From Arthrobacter citreus (GTDB lineage Bacteria > Actinomycetota > Actinomycetes > Actinomycetales > Micrococcaceae): 64,000 nucleotides of DNA. The DNA lies in assembly GCF_038405225.1 (NCBI RefSeq), contig NZ_CP151657.1:372001-436000 (forward strand), in the 5' to 3' direction. Below the pieces are notes generated by a model that saw only the letters and a list, made by a program, of their open reading frames with translations, did no database searches and was not told the origin of the DNA. Below, in pieces: positions 35,016-44,700 of the stretch. The translations under genes and the position numbers were made by a program. How positions within the stretch are numbered: the first letter of the stretch is position 1; each line of letters begins with the position of its first letter.

Positions 35016-36026
35016 ATGACATCGCAAACGCCGTCATCCGGCTCTCACCGCAAGCACGCGGCCATCTGGGCCGGTCTAACCATCGGGTTGTCCGTCATTC
35101 TGCTGGTCCTTCTCATGCTGTTCATTTCGCCATCGCTCCTCTCCGGGCCACGGGATCTGGCGCTGGGAGTGGTTGGGTCTCAGGACCCGGCGGAATCCGT
35201 CGCGGAAACATTGGAGGCCTAGTCGCCGGGTGCTTTCGTGGTGCACTCCTATGAGAGCGCAGGCGCCCTTGAGCAGGGAATCCGGGACCGGGAGATCGTT
35301 GGCGGGTTCGACTTCACCGATCCGGATATGTCGGTGTATGTGGCCAGCGCCGGCTCAACGGCCGTCTCCGGCACAGTGAGCAACGTGGGGGCCACGATGG
35401 CGGGCAGCCTGGGACAGACCGCGGAGATTGTGGATGTGGTCCCGCTTCCCCCGGGCGACCCCACCGGCGTAGGTATCGGAGTCCTGGCCTTTCCGCTGGT
35501 ATTTGGCGGCATTGTGCCTGCCGTGGCCTTCCGCTCCATGCTGTCCGGACAGCGCTGGTGGATTCTTGCCGGACTCACCGACTTTTCGGTGGCCGGAGGG
35601 TTCGTCGTTGCCGGGGTGCTGAAGTACCTGTTCGGCAGCATCGAGGGTCCGCTGGCCCCGGTGGCGGCAAGTGTGGCGCTGGGGATTGCGGCGCTGGCGC
35701 TTCCGCTGGCCGGCCTCAATGAGTGTTTTGGCACGAAGGGCTTCACCATCGCCGCCATGTCCATGATGTTTGTGGGGAATCCCTTTGCCGGCATTGCCAC
35801 CAGCGCCCAGTGGCTTCCGGGCGGGGTGGCGATGATTGGCCAGCTGCTTCCGCCCGGTGCCGCCGGTACCCTGGTGCGCTCCATGGCCTACTTTGGCGGC
35901 GTCGGCGGCGGCGCTGCGGCACTGACCCTGGGCATCTGGGTCTTGGCGGGGGTTGTGCTGTGGTTTACCGGGCCGCGGATCACGGCTGCCAAGGCCAGCA
36001 AAGAGGCGGCACTTCCGGTGGCCTGA
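35016..36026 (+). pseudogene. Membrane protein gene interrupted by an in-frame amber codon
   Basis: One reading frame of 336 codons with a single TAG at 35220-35222. The first part (68 residues) has one membrane helix (GLTIGLSVILLVLLMLFIS) and PRDLALGVVG; the rest continues in the same frame with VVHSYESAGALEQGIRDREIVGGF and then six helices. The overall layout, a helix, an extracytoplasmic domain and a multi-helix C-terminus, resembles ABC-2/YhgE-type membrane proteins. AGAAGG precedes the ATG. Sequence on both sides looks fully conserved, so the stop is recent, a sequencing error, or read through. Probably controlled by the divergent TetR protein. Confidence 0.7.
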
Positions 36027-36059
36027 GATCGTGTGCGTGGAAGGCCGCTCCCGCCGAGC

Positions 36060-36671
36060 CTAGCTGCTGATGCCGGGCGCGGTGCCGATACTGGAATCGT
36101 CACTCAGAATGCCAAGCATGCAGGCGGCGAGGTCACGGCGCGGAATAGTTCCGCCGAGAGTTCCTTTGTCGCCAGTGTTCAGGGCCTTCCAACTGCCCGA
36201 GGGTTCTTTGTTCGTGAGGCCGGTCGGCCGGACAATGGTCCAGTCCAGTCCCGACGCCTTGACGGCCTTTTCCTGCTCGTTGTGATCGGCCAGCGCCTTG
36301 GCCAGCGCCACCTGCATGATCAGCCGCAGCGGCGCCGGCATCTGCTTGCCCGAGTCTCCGGCGCCCAGCGAAGACTGCACAATGAGCCGGCGCACGCCTT
36401 CCTTCTGCATGGCGGTTATGACGTTCCGGGTCACTGACGTGCGCTGATGGGCTACGCCTTTCGCGCCGCCAACGGTGACGACGACGGCGTCGGCCCCTGA
36501 AACTGCCGAAGCAGCGGCGTCCGGATCGGTCGCATCGCCGGCGATCGCCCTCACGCCGGCCGGCGCGCGGCCGCTGCGCGAGAGAACCGTGACGTCGTGC
36601 CCCGCGGCCTGGGCGAGGGAAGCCAGTTCGGCTCCGGTACCGCCGGAGCCGCCAATAATGGTGAGTTTCAC
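36060..36671 (-). CDS. NAD(P)-binding SDR-type reductase (NmrA/flavin-reductase-like)
   Basis: 203 residues. The Rossmann start is VKLTIIGGSGGTGAELA (GGxGGTG), followed by DVTVLSRSGRA, AIAGDATDPDA and VVVTVGG. RLIVQSSLGAG and LDWTIVRPTGLTN are the features of atypical short-chain reductases such as BLVRB-like or NmrA-like proteins. GTG 36671 gives the proper start of the first strand, with AGAGG upstream; the frame is open for another 140 codons with no coding character. Substrate unknown. It converges on the interrupted membrane gene with a 33-base gap. Confidence 0.82.
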   Translation of the reverse strand: MKLTIIGGSGGTGAELASLAQAAGHDVTVLSRSGRAPAGVRAIAGDATDPDAAASAVSGADAVVVTVGGAKGVAHQRTSVTRNVITAMQKEGVRRLIVQSSLGAGDSGKQMPAPLRLIMQVALAKALADHNEQEKAVKASGLDWTIVRPTGLTNKEPSGSWKALNTGDKGTLGGTIPRRDLAACMLGILSDDSSIGTAPGISS

Positions 36672-36855
36672 GTGAGCCTCTTGTTGTTGGGTGCCGATAG
36701 CCTCCCAGCATCTTATCCGGCGGCGCATTCCCGGCCCCGGCATCCCGGCACCCCGGTGCCCGGCGGCTTTCCGGCATTCGTTGCGCCCAAAATTTCCCCG
36801 GTGTGCAATTATCACAAGGTGTGCGACCGACGCCATATAGTCCCGGGGAGCAAGA

Positions 36856-38664
36856 ATGCGTTTGAACCGCCTGACCAAGCTGGCTGCCGCCTGCGCCGCG
36901 GCCGTCCTGGCCCTGGGCGCCTGCACCGCAGAGGAGAGGATGGCCGAAGAACTGCCGGGAGCATCGCCCAGCCCCGGCGGTGAGATTTCGGTGGCGGAGG
37001 CCGGCGTCGTCAATTCCTTCAATCCGCAGTCGGCGGCGGGGAACACCGATATTAACCGGAAGCTCGCGTACGCCACGCACTCCGGCTTCAACTATGTGGA
37101 CAACAACCTCGAGGTTATACCGCTGGAGGACTTTGGCAGCTATGAACGGGTTTCCGAGGATCCCCTGACGGTCAAATACACGGTCAATGACGGCGTGGCC
37201 TGGTCCGACGGAGCGCCGGTGGGTGCCGATGACATGATGCTGGCCTGGGCTGCGGGATCCGGATGGTTCGACGACGAACTCCCCGGCCCCGACGGAGAGC
37301 CACTTTCGGGGACCCGCTATTTCGACTACGCCGGTTCCACCGAAGCCCTGGGCTTGACGGGCCTGCCGGAAATCGGCGACGACAACCGGTCCATCACCCT
37401 GACCTATTCAGAGCCGTATGCGGACTGGGAAACGGCTTTCGGATCCTTGTCCGACAGCAGCGGAATTGGTGTCCCGGCCCATGTGGTGGCCCAAGGCGCC
37501 GGGCTGGCGGACGAAAAGGCGCTGACGGAGCTGATCCGGGAGACTCCGGGGGGAGATCCGCTGAACCCGGCCCCGGTCAACCCGGAGCTTCGTGCCGTGG
37601 CCGACTACTGGAACACGGCCTTTGCTGCGCGGACCCTTCCCGAGGATCCAGCCCTGTACCTCTCCAACGGGCCCTACATCCTTTCCGGCATCATCCCGGG
37701 GGAGTCCCTTACCCTGGTCCGCAACGAGGACTACACCTGGGGCGTCAAGCCGGGCCTGGACAAAATCACCGTCCGCTTCCTCTCGAATCCCGCAGCGCAG
37801 ACGGCTGCCCTGGAAGACGGCTCGGTGGACATTATTTCCCCGCAACCGGACGGCGGCACGCTCCCGGAGCTTGAGGCGCTTGAAAGCCTGGGGAACATCA
37901 ACCTGCACCAGGGCAACCAGCTTGCCTATGACCACTTGGACCTAACCTTCGACGGCGTGTTCGCTGCAGGCGCTGTGCGCGAAGCCTTTCTGGCAACCGT
38001 CCCGCGCCAGGCGATCGTCGAAGCCACCGTTCAGCGGCTGCAGCCGGGGGCCGAACCCCTGAATTCCCAGGTTTTCCTGATGGACCAGTCCGGGTACGGC
38101 GAATCCGTGGCCGAAAACGGGTCCGGCGAGTTCGCGGAGGTGGACCTGGAGCGGGCGCAGGAGCTGCTTGACGGCGAGACTCCCACGGTCCGCGTCCTGT
38201 ACGACCGCGACAACGCATACCGGACCGAGGCCTTCCGCCTGATCAGCGAGTCCGCCTCCGCAGCCGGCTTCGACGTTGTTGACGGCGGCCTTCCCTCCGG
38301 GGAATGGGCCGCCCGGCTCGGAACCGGCACCTATGACGCGGTGATCTTTGGCTGGACCGCCAGCGGGGTGGGCGTGGCAGGGGTGCCGCAGGTTTTCCGC
38401 ACGGGCGCAGCGTCCAACTACAACGGTTTCTCCAGTTCGGAGGCCAATGACCTCATGGCAGAGCTCGTGGTGGAACAGGATGCCCGCCGCCGGGGGGAAC
38501 TTCTGGCAGGCATTGACCGGCTGATCTGGGAAGCCCGCTACGGCCTGCCGCTGTACCAGCTGCCCGGACTGCAGGCTTCGGCGGACACGATCGAGGGCGT
38601 GGAGTACATGCCAAACTCCACCGGGGTGTGGTGGAACGTCTGGGAATGGAGAGTGCTCCGGTAG
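36856..38664 (+). CDS. Orphan family 5 substrate-binding lipoprotein
   Basis: 602 residues. Signal peptide and lipobox LALGAC (Cys22). SBP family 5 features: VVNSFNPQSAAGNTDINRKL, VAWSDGAPVGADDMMLAW, LSNGPYILSGIIPGESLTLV. GGGGAG precedes the ATG. No permease or ATPase gene follows directly; the next gene, 304 bases on, is another binding protein with its own promoter region. It may deliver a second substrate to the oligopeptide transporter below, or act as a sensor. The divergence between the two binding proteins argues for different ligands. Confidence 0.86.
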   Translation: MRLNRLTKLAAACAAAVLALGACTAEERMAEELPGASPSPGGEISVAEAGVVNSFNPQSAAGNTDINRKLAYATHSGFNYVDNNLEVIPLEDFGSYERVSEDPLTVKYTVNDGVAWSDGAPVGADDMMLAWAAGSGWFDDELPGPDGEPLSGTRYFDYAGSTEALGLTGLPEIGDDNRSITLTYSEPYADWETAFGSLSDSSGIGVPAHVVAQGAGLADEKALTELIRETPGGDPLNPAPVNPELRAVADYWNTAFAARTLPEDPALYLSNGPYILSGIIPGESLTLVRNEDYTWGVKPGLDKITVRFLSNPAAQTAALEDGSVDIISPQPDGGTLPELEALESLGNINLHQGNQLAYDHLDLTFDGVFAAGAVREAFLATVPRQAIVEATVQRLQPGAEPLNSQVFLMDQSGYGESVAENGSGEFAEVDLERAQELLDGETPTVRVLYDRDNAYRTEAFRLISESASAAGFDVVDGGLPSGEWAARLGTGTYDAVIFGWTASGVGVAGVPQVFRTGAASNYNGFSSSEANDLMAELVVEQDARRRGELLAGIDRLIWEARYGLPLYQLPGLQASADTIEGVEYMPNSTGVWWNVWEWRVLR

Positions 38665-38968
38665 CCGATAGCTGCGGCCCTGGGAGCGCAGAGTATGACA
38701 TGGGTCACCCTGCAAACCTATAATTGCGTCGTAATATGATGCGCGTATATCGAATCGTTACATCTGCATGTGTTTCTATGTATTTCCGCCTCTGATAAGC
38801 CGTTTTGTCCACTTTGGGGGCCTCCGGGCGGGCATGTCTGTCATTTGGGCCGCCCCGGAGTGAGTACGGTATGGGCCAAAGGCAATTGCTTTTGAATTTG
38901 TGAGTGGGCTCACTAGGTAGCCTCACTGCCGGCGCTATGCGCTCGGATCCAGAAACTAAGGAGGCGGA
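38665..38968 (+). other. Long intergenic region with a consensus -10 box and leader
   Basis: 304 bases between two binding-protein genes. It contains ATGACA (38695-38700), an 18-base spacer and a perfect TATAAT (38719-38724), which would give a 5' leader of about 240 bases to the oligopeptide operon. A bulged GC hairpin (CTCCGGG at 38822-38828 with CCCGGAG at 38854-38860) lies in that leader. No open frame or known riboswitch is recognised. Confidence 0.45.
38892..38919 (+). promoter_or_regulatory. Proximal promoter with internal inverted repeat, oligopeptide operon
   Basis: TTGAAT (38892-38897), 16-base spacer, TAGGTA (38914-38919). The spacer holds GTGAG-TGGG-CTCAC (38900-38913), a possible repressor site between -35 and -10. 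About 50 bases before the start codon. Confidence 0.4.
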
Positions 38969-40612
38969 ATGCGTTTCACACGCACTCCCAAACTACTCAG
39001 CGTTGCAGCCGTGGCCCTTCTGGCACTGACGGCCTGCGGCGGCGGCGACACCTCGAACGAGGCCGGAGCCGAAGGCGACACGAGCCGTGTCATTATTGCG
39101 GACAACGCAGAGCCCCAGAACCCGCTGATCCCCACCAACACCAACGAGGTGGGCGGCGGCGCGGTACTGGACCTGCTCTTTGCCGGCCTGATCAGCTATG
39201 ACGCTGACGGCAAGCCGCAGAATGAAATGGCCGAGTCGATTGAGACCGAGGACGCCCAGAACTACACCATCACCCTGAAGGAGGGAAAGACCTTCAGCAA
39301 CGGTGAGCCCGTGACGGCGGCTTCCTTTGTGGATGCCTGGAACTACGGTGCCGCTGCGAAGAACGCGCAGCTGTCGAGCTACTTCTTCGAGAGCATCGAA
39401 GGCTACGACGAAGCCAGCGCCGAAGGCTCCACCGTGGAAACCATGTCCGGCCTGAAGGTTGTGGATGACACAACGTTCACCGTCGCCCTGAAGCAGCCGG
39501 AGTCCGACTGGCAGCTGCGCCTGGGTTACAGCGCCTTCTACCCGATGCTGGCGGAAGCGCTGGCAGACCCGGCCACCTACGGCGAAAACCCCGTGGGCAA
39601 CGGCCCCTACAAGTTCGACGGCGAAGGTGCCTGGGAGCACAACCAGCAGATCAAGCTGGTTCCGAACGAGTCTTACGAAGGCCCCCAGGAAGCCCAGAAC
39701 GCAGGCGTGACGTTCAAGATCTACCAGAACGACACCACGGCCTACCAGGACCTCATTTCCGACAACCTGGACGTCCTCAAGGTCATCCCGACCTCCGACG
39801 TGAAGAACTTCAAGAACGACCTCGGCGAAGAGCGGTCCATCGAGTCCCCGTACGCCGGGAACCAGACCCTCGCCATCCCGTACTACCTCGAGAACTGGAG
39901 TGGCGAGGCCGGCAAGCTCCGCCGCCAGGCCCTGTCCATGTCCATCGACCGCGAAGAGATCACCCGCGTGATCTTCAACAACGGGCGGACCCCGGCAGCA
40001 GACTTCACTGCTCCGGTGCTGGACGGGTACAAGGACGATCTCCCGGGCAGCGAAAACCTGGAGTTCAACCCGGACGAGGCCAAGAAGCTGTGGGAAGAAG
40101 CCGAGAAGCTTGCTCCCTACGATGCTTCCGAACCCCTGACCATCGCATACAACGCTGACAAAGGCGATCACAAGACCTGGGTCGAAGCTGTGGTCAACAA
40201 CGTCAAGAACAACCTCGGCATTGAGATCACGGGCAAGCCCTACGCCACCTTTAAGGAAGCCCGCACCGAGGCTACCGACGGTGTGCTGACCGGCGCCATC
40301 CGCTCAGGCTGGCAGGCGGATTACCCGTCGCTGTACAACTTCCTCGGCCCGATCTACGCCACGGGAGCCGGCTCCAACGACGCACGTTACGAGAACCCCG
40401 AGTTCGATGAACTGCTCAGCACGGGCCTCGCGGCAACCTCCGTCGAAGAAGGCAACGAGGTCATGAACGAAGCACAGGAAATGCTTCTGGAAGATCTGCC
40501 CGCCATTCCCCTGTGGTACCAGGTTGCCCAGGGCGGCTGGAGCACCAATGTAGACAACGTTGAGTTCGGCTGGAACGGCGTGCCGCTGTACCACGCCATC
40601 ACCGGCAAGTAA
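38969..40612 (+). CDS. Oligopeptide ABC transporter substrate-binding lipoprotein (OppA type)
   Basis: 547 residues. Signal peptide with lipobox LALTAC (Cys24). OppA-like features: NAEPQNPLIPTNTNEVGG, FSNGEPVTAASFVDAWNYG, NPVGNGPYKFDGEGAWEHN and GWQADYPSLYNFLGPIY. The last is typical of true OppA proteins, which bind peptides by backbone contacts. AAGGAGG lies five bases before the ATG. First gene of the operon 38969-44389, followed by a strong hairpin before the permeases. Confidence 0.9.
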   Translation: MRFTRTPKLLSVAAVALLALTACGGGDTSNEAGAEGDTSRVIIADNAEPQNPLIPTNTNEVGGGAVLDLLFAGLISYDADGKPQNEMAESIETEDAQNYTITLKEGKTFSNGEPVTAASFVDAWNYGAAAKNAQLSSYFFESIEGYDEASAEGSTVETMSGLKVVDDTTFTVALKQPESDWQLRLGYSAFYPMLAEALADPATYGENPVGNGPYKFDGEGAWEHNQQIKLVPNESYEGPQEAQNAGVTFKIYQNDTTAYQDLISDNLDVLKVIPTSDVKNFKNDLGEERSIESPYAGNQTLAIPYYLENWSGEAGKLRRQALSMSIDREEITRVIFNNGRTPAADFTAPVLDGYKDDLPGSENLEFNPDEAKKLWEEAEKLAPYDASEPLTIAYNADKGDHKTWVEAVVNNVKNNLGIEITGKPYATFKEARTEATDGVLTGAIRSGWQADYPSLYNFLGPIYATGAGSNDARYENPEFDELLSTGLAATSVEEGNEVMNEAQEMLLEDLPAIPLWYQVAQGGWSTNVDNVEFGWNGVPLYHAITGK

Positions 40613-40623
40613 TTCCGACAGCG

Positions 40624-40658
40624 CAGGGGCCCGGCTGCGGTTTGCAGCCGGGCCCCTG
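40624..40658 (+). terminator. Intercistronic hairpin after the OppA-type gene
   Basis: CAGGGGCCCGGCTGC (40624-40638) pairs perfectly with GCAGCCGGGCCCCTG (40644-40658) around GGTTT. It begins 11 bases after the stop and probably lowers expression of the permease genes relative to the binding protein. Confidence 0.8.
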
Positions 40659-40744
40659 GGCCGTTCCAAAGTAAAGGTGCTCTTTAGAATGAGTTTCACC
40701 AACCCCCCTCAGCGGGAATGCCCCGCGCGGCAGGCAGGCATCTG

Positions 40745-41671
40745 ATGACCGGATATGTCCTCAGGCGCTTCCTCCAGTTAATCCCCGTGTTCCTCGGCGC
40801 AACACTGCTCCTGTACTTCCTGGTCTTCAGCCTTCCCGGCGACGCCACTGCCGCCATCTGCGGCGAAAAGGGCTGCACGCCCGCCGTCGAAGCCTCGCTA
40901 CGCGCCCAGTACAACCTGGACCAGCCCTTCTTTATGCAGTATCTGCTGTATCTGAAGGGTGTGCTGACCTTCGATCTGGGGACCAACTTTGCGGGCCGCG
41001 AAATTGCGACCATCATTGGTGAGGTCTTCCCGACCACCGCCAAGCTGGCCGTGATGGCCCTGGTCTTCGAAGCAGTCTTCGGCATTGTCTTCGGCTTGTT
41101 TGCCGGACTGCGCAAGGGCAAGTTCTTCGACTCGACGGTCCTGGTAGTCTCCCTCGTGGTCATCTCCGTACCGATCTTCGTGCTCGGCTTCCTCATGCAG
41201 TTCGTTTTCGGCGTCAAGCTGGCCTGGACCAATCCAACGGTCAGCGGCGCAGCGGGTTTCACTGAATTGCTGCTGCCCGCCATCGTGCTGGGTCTGGTGT
41301 CCTTCGCCTACGTGCTGCGGTTGACGCGCACCAGTGTTATTGAAAATGCGAACGCCGACTACGTGCGGACTGCCACAGCCAAGGGGCTCAGCCGCCCCCG
41401 GGTCGTGACAGTGCACATTCTGCGAAACTCCATGATTCCGGTCGCCACCTTCCTGGGTGCGGATCTTGGCGCCCTGATGGGCGGCGCGATCGTGACCGAA
41501 GGAATCTTTAACGTCAACGGCGTCGGCAACACCCTGTACCGCGCCGTGCTCAACGGCGAAGGTCCGGTTGTCGTCTCGATCGTCACCGTGCTCATCCTGA
41601 TTTTTTGCCTCGCCAACCTGTTGGTAGACCTGCTGTACGCGTGGCTGGACCCGAGGATTCGATATGCCTGA
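40745..41671 (+). CDS. Oligopeptide ABC transporter permease (OppB type)
   Basis: 308 residues, six helices. MTGYVLRRFLQLIPVFLGAT and FSLPGDATAAICGEKGC open the protein; the EAA loop is YVRTATAKGLSRPRVV. A pair of cysteines near residue 38-44 in the first periplasmic loop is an uncommon detail. ATG 40745 is used; the frame is open to 40718, which would add nine residues. It overlaps the next permease by eight bases. Confidence 0.9.
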   Translation: MTGYVLRRFLQLIPVFLGATLLLYFLVFSLPGDATAAICGEKGCTPAVEASLRAQYNLDQPFFMQYLLYLKGVLTFDLGTNFAGREIATIIGEVFPTTAKLAVMALVFEAVFGIVFGLFAGLRKGKFFDSTVLVVSLVVISVPIFVLGFLMQFVFGVKLAWTNPTVSGAAGFTELLLPAIVLGLVSFAYVLRLTRTSVIENANADYVRTATAKGLSRPRVVTVHILRNSMIPVATFLGADLGALMGGAIVTEGIFNVNGVGNTLYRAVLNGEGPVVVSIVTVLILIFCLANLLVDLLYAWLDPRIRYA

Positions 41672-42656
41672 GAATGACCAAACCATGACCCCCGCCATCC
41701 GCGGCAAGGTTTCCCCCTATCCCATTGAGCACTTCGTGGCGAAACTGGACGAAACACCGGTGGCCGCCGTGGACAGTTCAACAAGCGACGGCGCTCCCCG
41801 CAGTCTCTGGAGCGAAGCGTGGCGCAGCCTGCGCAAGCAGCCGCTGTTCATCATCAGTGCCCTCCTTCTGCTGATCGTGGTTGTGGTGGCACTGTTCCCG
41901 GGCATGTTCACCAGCCAGCAGCCCAACGACAACTGCCTGCTTGCCAACTCCGACGGCGGTCCCGCCCCGGGCCACCCGCTTGGCTTCACCCAGCAGGGAT
42001 GCGACATCCTGGCCCGCGTGGTCTACGGCACCCGCTCCTCACTGCTGGTCGGCCTGATGGCGACCCTCGGCGTCGTCCTCATCGGCGGCATCATTGGCGC
42101 CCTGGCCGGTTTCTTCGGCGGCTGGATCGATGCCATCCTGGCCCGCCTGGGTGACATCTTCTTTGCCCTGCCGCTGATCCTCGGCGCGATCGTCGTCGTC
42201 CAGCTTCCGTTCTTCCGCGAGAACCGCAACGTCTGGACGATGGTGCTGATCCTCGTAGCGTTTGGGTGGCCGCAGGTGGCCCGCATTACCCGCGGCGCTG
42301 TCCTTGAGGTCCGCAACGCGGATTTCGTCACGGCCGCACGCTCCCTGGGCGTCTCCCGGATGTCGGCACTGATCAAGCACGTCATCCCCAATGCCGTTGC
42401 ACCCGTGATCGTGATCGCCACCATCTCGCTCGGTACCTTTATCGTGGCGGAATCCACGCTGTCCTTCCTAGGCATTGGACTGCCGCCGGACATTATGTCC
42501 TGGGGTAACGACATTTTCTCCGCGAAGCCTTCCCTGCGCACCAATCCGACGGCAATCTTCTGGCCCGGCCTTGCCCTGTCGCTGACCGTGCTGTCCTTCA
42601 TCATGCTTGGTGATGCCCTGCGGGATGCGCTCGACCCGAAGTCGCGCAAGCGATGA
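41664..42656 (+). CDS. Oligopeptide ABC transporter permease (OppC type)
   Basis: 330 residues with a 55-residue cytoplasmic N-terminus, then about six helices. HPLGFTQQGCDILARVVYGTR and the EAA loop FVTAARSLGVSRMSALIKHV are diagnostic. A Cys in the first external loop (NDNCLLANSDGG) parallels those in the partner permease. The stop overlaps the next gene's ATG (ATGA). Confidence 0.9.
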   Translation: MPENDQTMTPAIRGKVSPYPIEHFVAKLDETPVAAVDSSTSDGAPRSLWSEAWRSLRKQPLFIISALLLLIVVVVALFPGMFTSQQPNDNCLLANSDGGPAPGHPLGFTQQGCDILARVVYGTRSSLLVGLMATLGVVLIGGIIGALAGFFGGWIDAILARLGDIFFALPLILGAIVVVQLPFFRENRNVWTMVLILVAFGWPQVARITRGAVLEVRNADFVTAARSLGVSRMSALIKHVIPNAVAPVIVIATISLGTFIVAESTLSFLGIGLPPDIMSWGNDIFSAKPSLRTNPTAIFWPGLALSLTVLSFIMLGDALRDALDPKSRKR

Positions 42657-44389
42657 CTAAGGATGTGACCATGTCCACGACCCCCAAGGCGGACACCGCT
42701 GCCTCGGCACAGGCCCGGGACGGACAGCCGCAGCCGCTGCTCGAACTCCGGGACCTTGCCATTACCTTCAAGACCAACAACGGCGACGTCCCGGCGGTGC
42801 GCAATGCACACCTGACGATCATGCCCGGGGAAACCGTGGCGATCGTGGGGGAGTCCGGATCCGGCAAGTCGACGACGGCCCTGGCCGCCATCGGCCTGCT
42901 GCCCGGCAACGGTGCGGTCTCCGGCGGAAGCATCATCTTTGACGGCGAAGACATCACCCACGCCAGCGAGAAGCGCATTGTTGAACTGCGCGGCTCCTCC
43001 ATCGGCATGGTTCCCCAGGATCCGATGTCCAACCTGAACCCCGTCTGGAAGATCGGTTTTCAGGTCAAGGAAACGCTGCGGGCCAACGGCCTGCCGCACG
43101 ATGCCAAGGACGTTGCCCAGGTCCTGTCCGAGGCCGGGCTGCCGGACGCCGCGGCGCGGGCCAACCAGTACCCGCACGAGTTCTCCGGCGGCATGCGCCA
43201 GCGCGCGCTGATCGCCATTGGCCTGTCCTGCCGGCCGCGCCTGCTCATCGCCGATGAGCCGACGTCGGCCCTGGACGTGACCGTGCAGCGCCAGATCCTG
43301 GACCACCTGGACCGGATGACCGATGAACTCGGCACCGCCGTCCTGCTGATTACGCACGACCTCGGCCTCGCCGCCGAGCGCGCGCACAAGGTAGTGGTGA
43401 TGTACAAGGGCCAGGTAGTGGAGTCCGGGCCTGCCCTGGAAATCCTGCGCAACCCGCAGCATCCGTATACGCGCAAGCTCGTGGAGTCCGCGCCGTCGCT
43501 GGCCTCGCGCCGGATTGAGACAGCGCGGACCCTCGGCGTGGAAAACGACGAGGTTCTCGCCTCCGGCCCCGAAACGGTGCGCACCGACAACGTGATCGAG
43601 GTCAAGCATCTGACCAAGGTGTTCAACCTGCGCGGGGCCCTGGGCAAGTCCACGGACTTCAAGGCCGTCGACGACGTGTCCTTCTCCATTCCGCGCGGCA
43701 CCACCACCGCCGTCGTGGGGGAGTCCGGTTCCGGCAAGTCCACGGTGGCGCGCATGGTCCTCGGCCTGGAAAAAGCCACCGAGGGTGACATCCTGTTTGA
43801 CGGCGTGGACATCACCACGCTGAACCGGCGGAAGATGTTCGATTTCCGCCGCCGGGTACAGCCGATTTTCCAGGATCCCTACGGGTCCCTGGATCCGATG
43901 TACAACATCTTCCGGACCATCGAGGAGCCCCTGCGGGTTCACGGTATCGGTGACGCCAAGAGCCGGGAGAAAAAGGTCCGCGCGCTGCTGGACCAGGTCT
44001 CCCTGCCGGCATCCATGATGCGGCGCTATCCCAATGAGCTGTCCGGTGGCCAGCGCCAGCGTGTTGCCATTGCCCGGGCCCTCGCGCTTGATCCGGAGGT
44101 GGTGATTTGCGACGAGGCCGTTTCGGCACTGGACGTCCTGGTCCAGGCCCAGATCCTGAACCTTCTGGCCGACCTGCAGTCCGACCTGGGGCTGAGCTAC
44201 CTCTTTATTACGCATGACCTCGCCGTGGTGCGCCAGATCGCGGACCAGGTGTGCGTCATGCAAAAGGGGCGGATTGTTGAGACCGGGTCCACCAACGACG
44301 TCTTCGACAACCCGCAGCAGGACTACACCCGGGCGCTGCTTGCAGCCATCCCCGGTGCCGGCCTGATGCTCCCGCCGCAGGTGGCCTAG
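42653..44389 (+). CDS. Oligopeptide ABC transporter ATPase, two nucleotide-binding domains fused
   Basis: 578 residues, an OppD-OppF fusion. Domain 1 (about 25-290): Walker [14 protein letters not shown] replaced by FSGGMRQRA, Walker [18 protein letters not shown]. Domain 2 (about 310-565): Walker [31 protein letters not shown] in place of DEPT, FITHD. The change of P to A in the second Walker B/D-loop region is a mild variation; the glutamate is kept. The fused form contrasts with the separate ATPases of the glycoside operon. Last gene of the operon, followed by a terminator. Confidence 0.92.
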   Translation: MTKDVTMSTTPKADTAASAQARDGQPQPLLELRDLAITFKTNNGDVPAVRNAHLTIMPGETVAIVGESGSGKSTTALAAIGLLPGNGAVSGGSIIFDGEDITHASEKRIVELRGSSIGMVPQDPMSNLNPVWKIGFQVKETLRANGLPHDAKDVAQVLSEAGLPDAAARANQYPHEFSGGMRQRALIAIGLSCRPRLLIADEPTSALDVTVQRQILDHLDRMTDELGTAVLLITHDLGLAAERAHKVVVMYKGQVVESGPALEILRNPQHPYTRKLVESAPSLASRRIETARTLGVENDEVLASGPETVRTDNVIEVKHLTKVFNLRGALGKSTDFKAVDDVSFSIPRGTTTAVVGESGSGKSTVARMVLGLEKATEGDILFDGVDITTLNRRKMFDFRRRVQPIFQDPYGSLDPMYNIFRTIEEPLRVHGIGDAKSREKKVRALLDQVSLPASMMRRYPNELSGGQRQRVAIARALALDPEVVICDEAVSALDVLVQAQILNLLADLQSDLGLSYLFITHDLAVVRQIADQVCVMQKGRIVETGSTNDVFDNPQQDYTRALLAAIPGAGLMLPPQVA

Positions 44390-44413
44390 GAACCAGGTTC
44401 GCCGGCAGCAACA

Positions 44414-44452
44414 CCGGAAGGCAGGCAGCCCCAGCGGCTGCCTGCCTTCCGG
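44414..44452 (+). terminator. Terminator of the oligopeptide operon
   Basis: CCGGAAGGCAGGCAGCC (44414-44430) pairs with GGCTGCCTGCCTTCCGG (44436-44452) around CCAGC, 25 bases after the stop. Confidence 0.85.
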
Positions 44453-44629
44453 CGCATCCGGCCCCGGTCCGCAGGGCCCCGGATCCGCACGCCGGCAGGC
44501 CCGCGGACGGTCCATTAGGGAACTTATGGTCTTCGGATTAGAATGGTAGCGTGCCCGCTGACGGCGGCGCCTTCGGTACATTCTTTACGGAGCATACGTG
44601 TAGAGCGGGATTCGTACAGAACGGCCGGA

Positions 44630-44657
44630 TTGACCCGGAAACATCCCGGGCTACTGT
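44630..44657 (+). promoter_or_regulatory. typA promoter
   Basis: TTGACC (44630-44635), 16-base spacer, TACTGT (44652-44657). Predicted start near 44664 leaves a leader of about 37 bases, in which no Shine-Dalgarno is visible. The rest of the 44453-44700 gap shows nothing else. Confidence 0.5.
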
Positions 44658-44700
44658 GCACCACCTTCGAACTTATCTCCTATGAATTGAGTCCTCACGC

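Noticed and set aside
42023-44581. 852-codon open frame on the minus strand
   Set aside because: It is antisense to the fused oligopeptide ATPase and permease genes, arises from GC-rich third positions, and has no recognisable domain.
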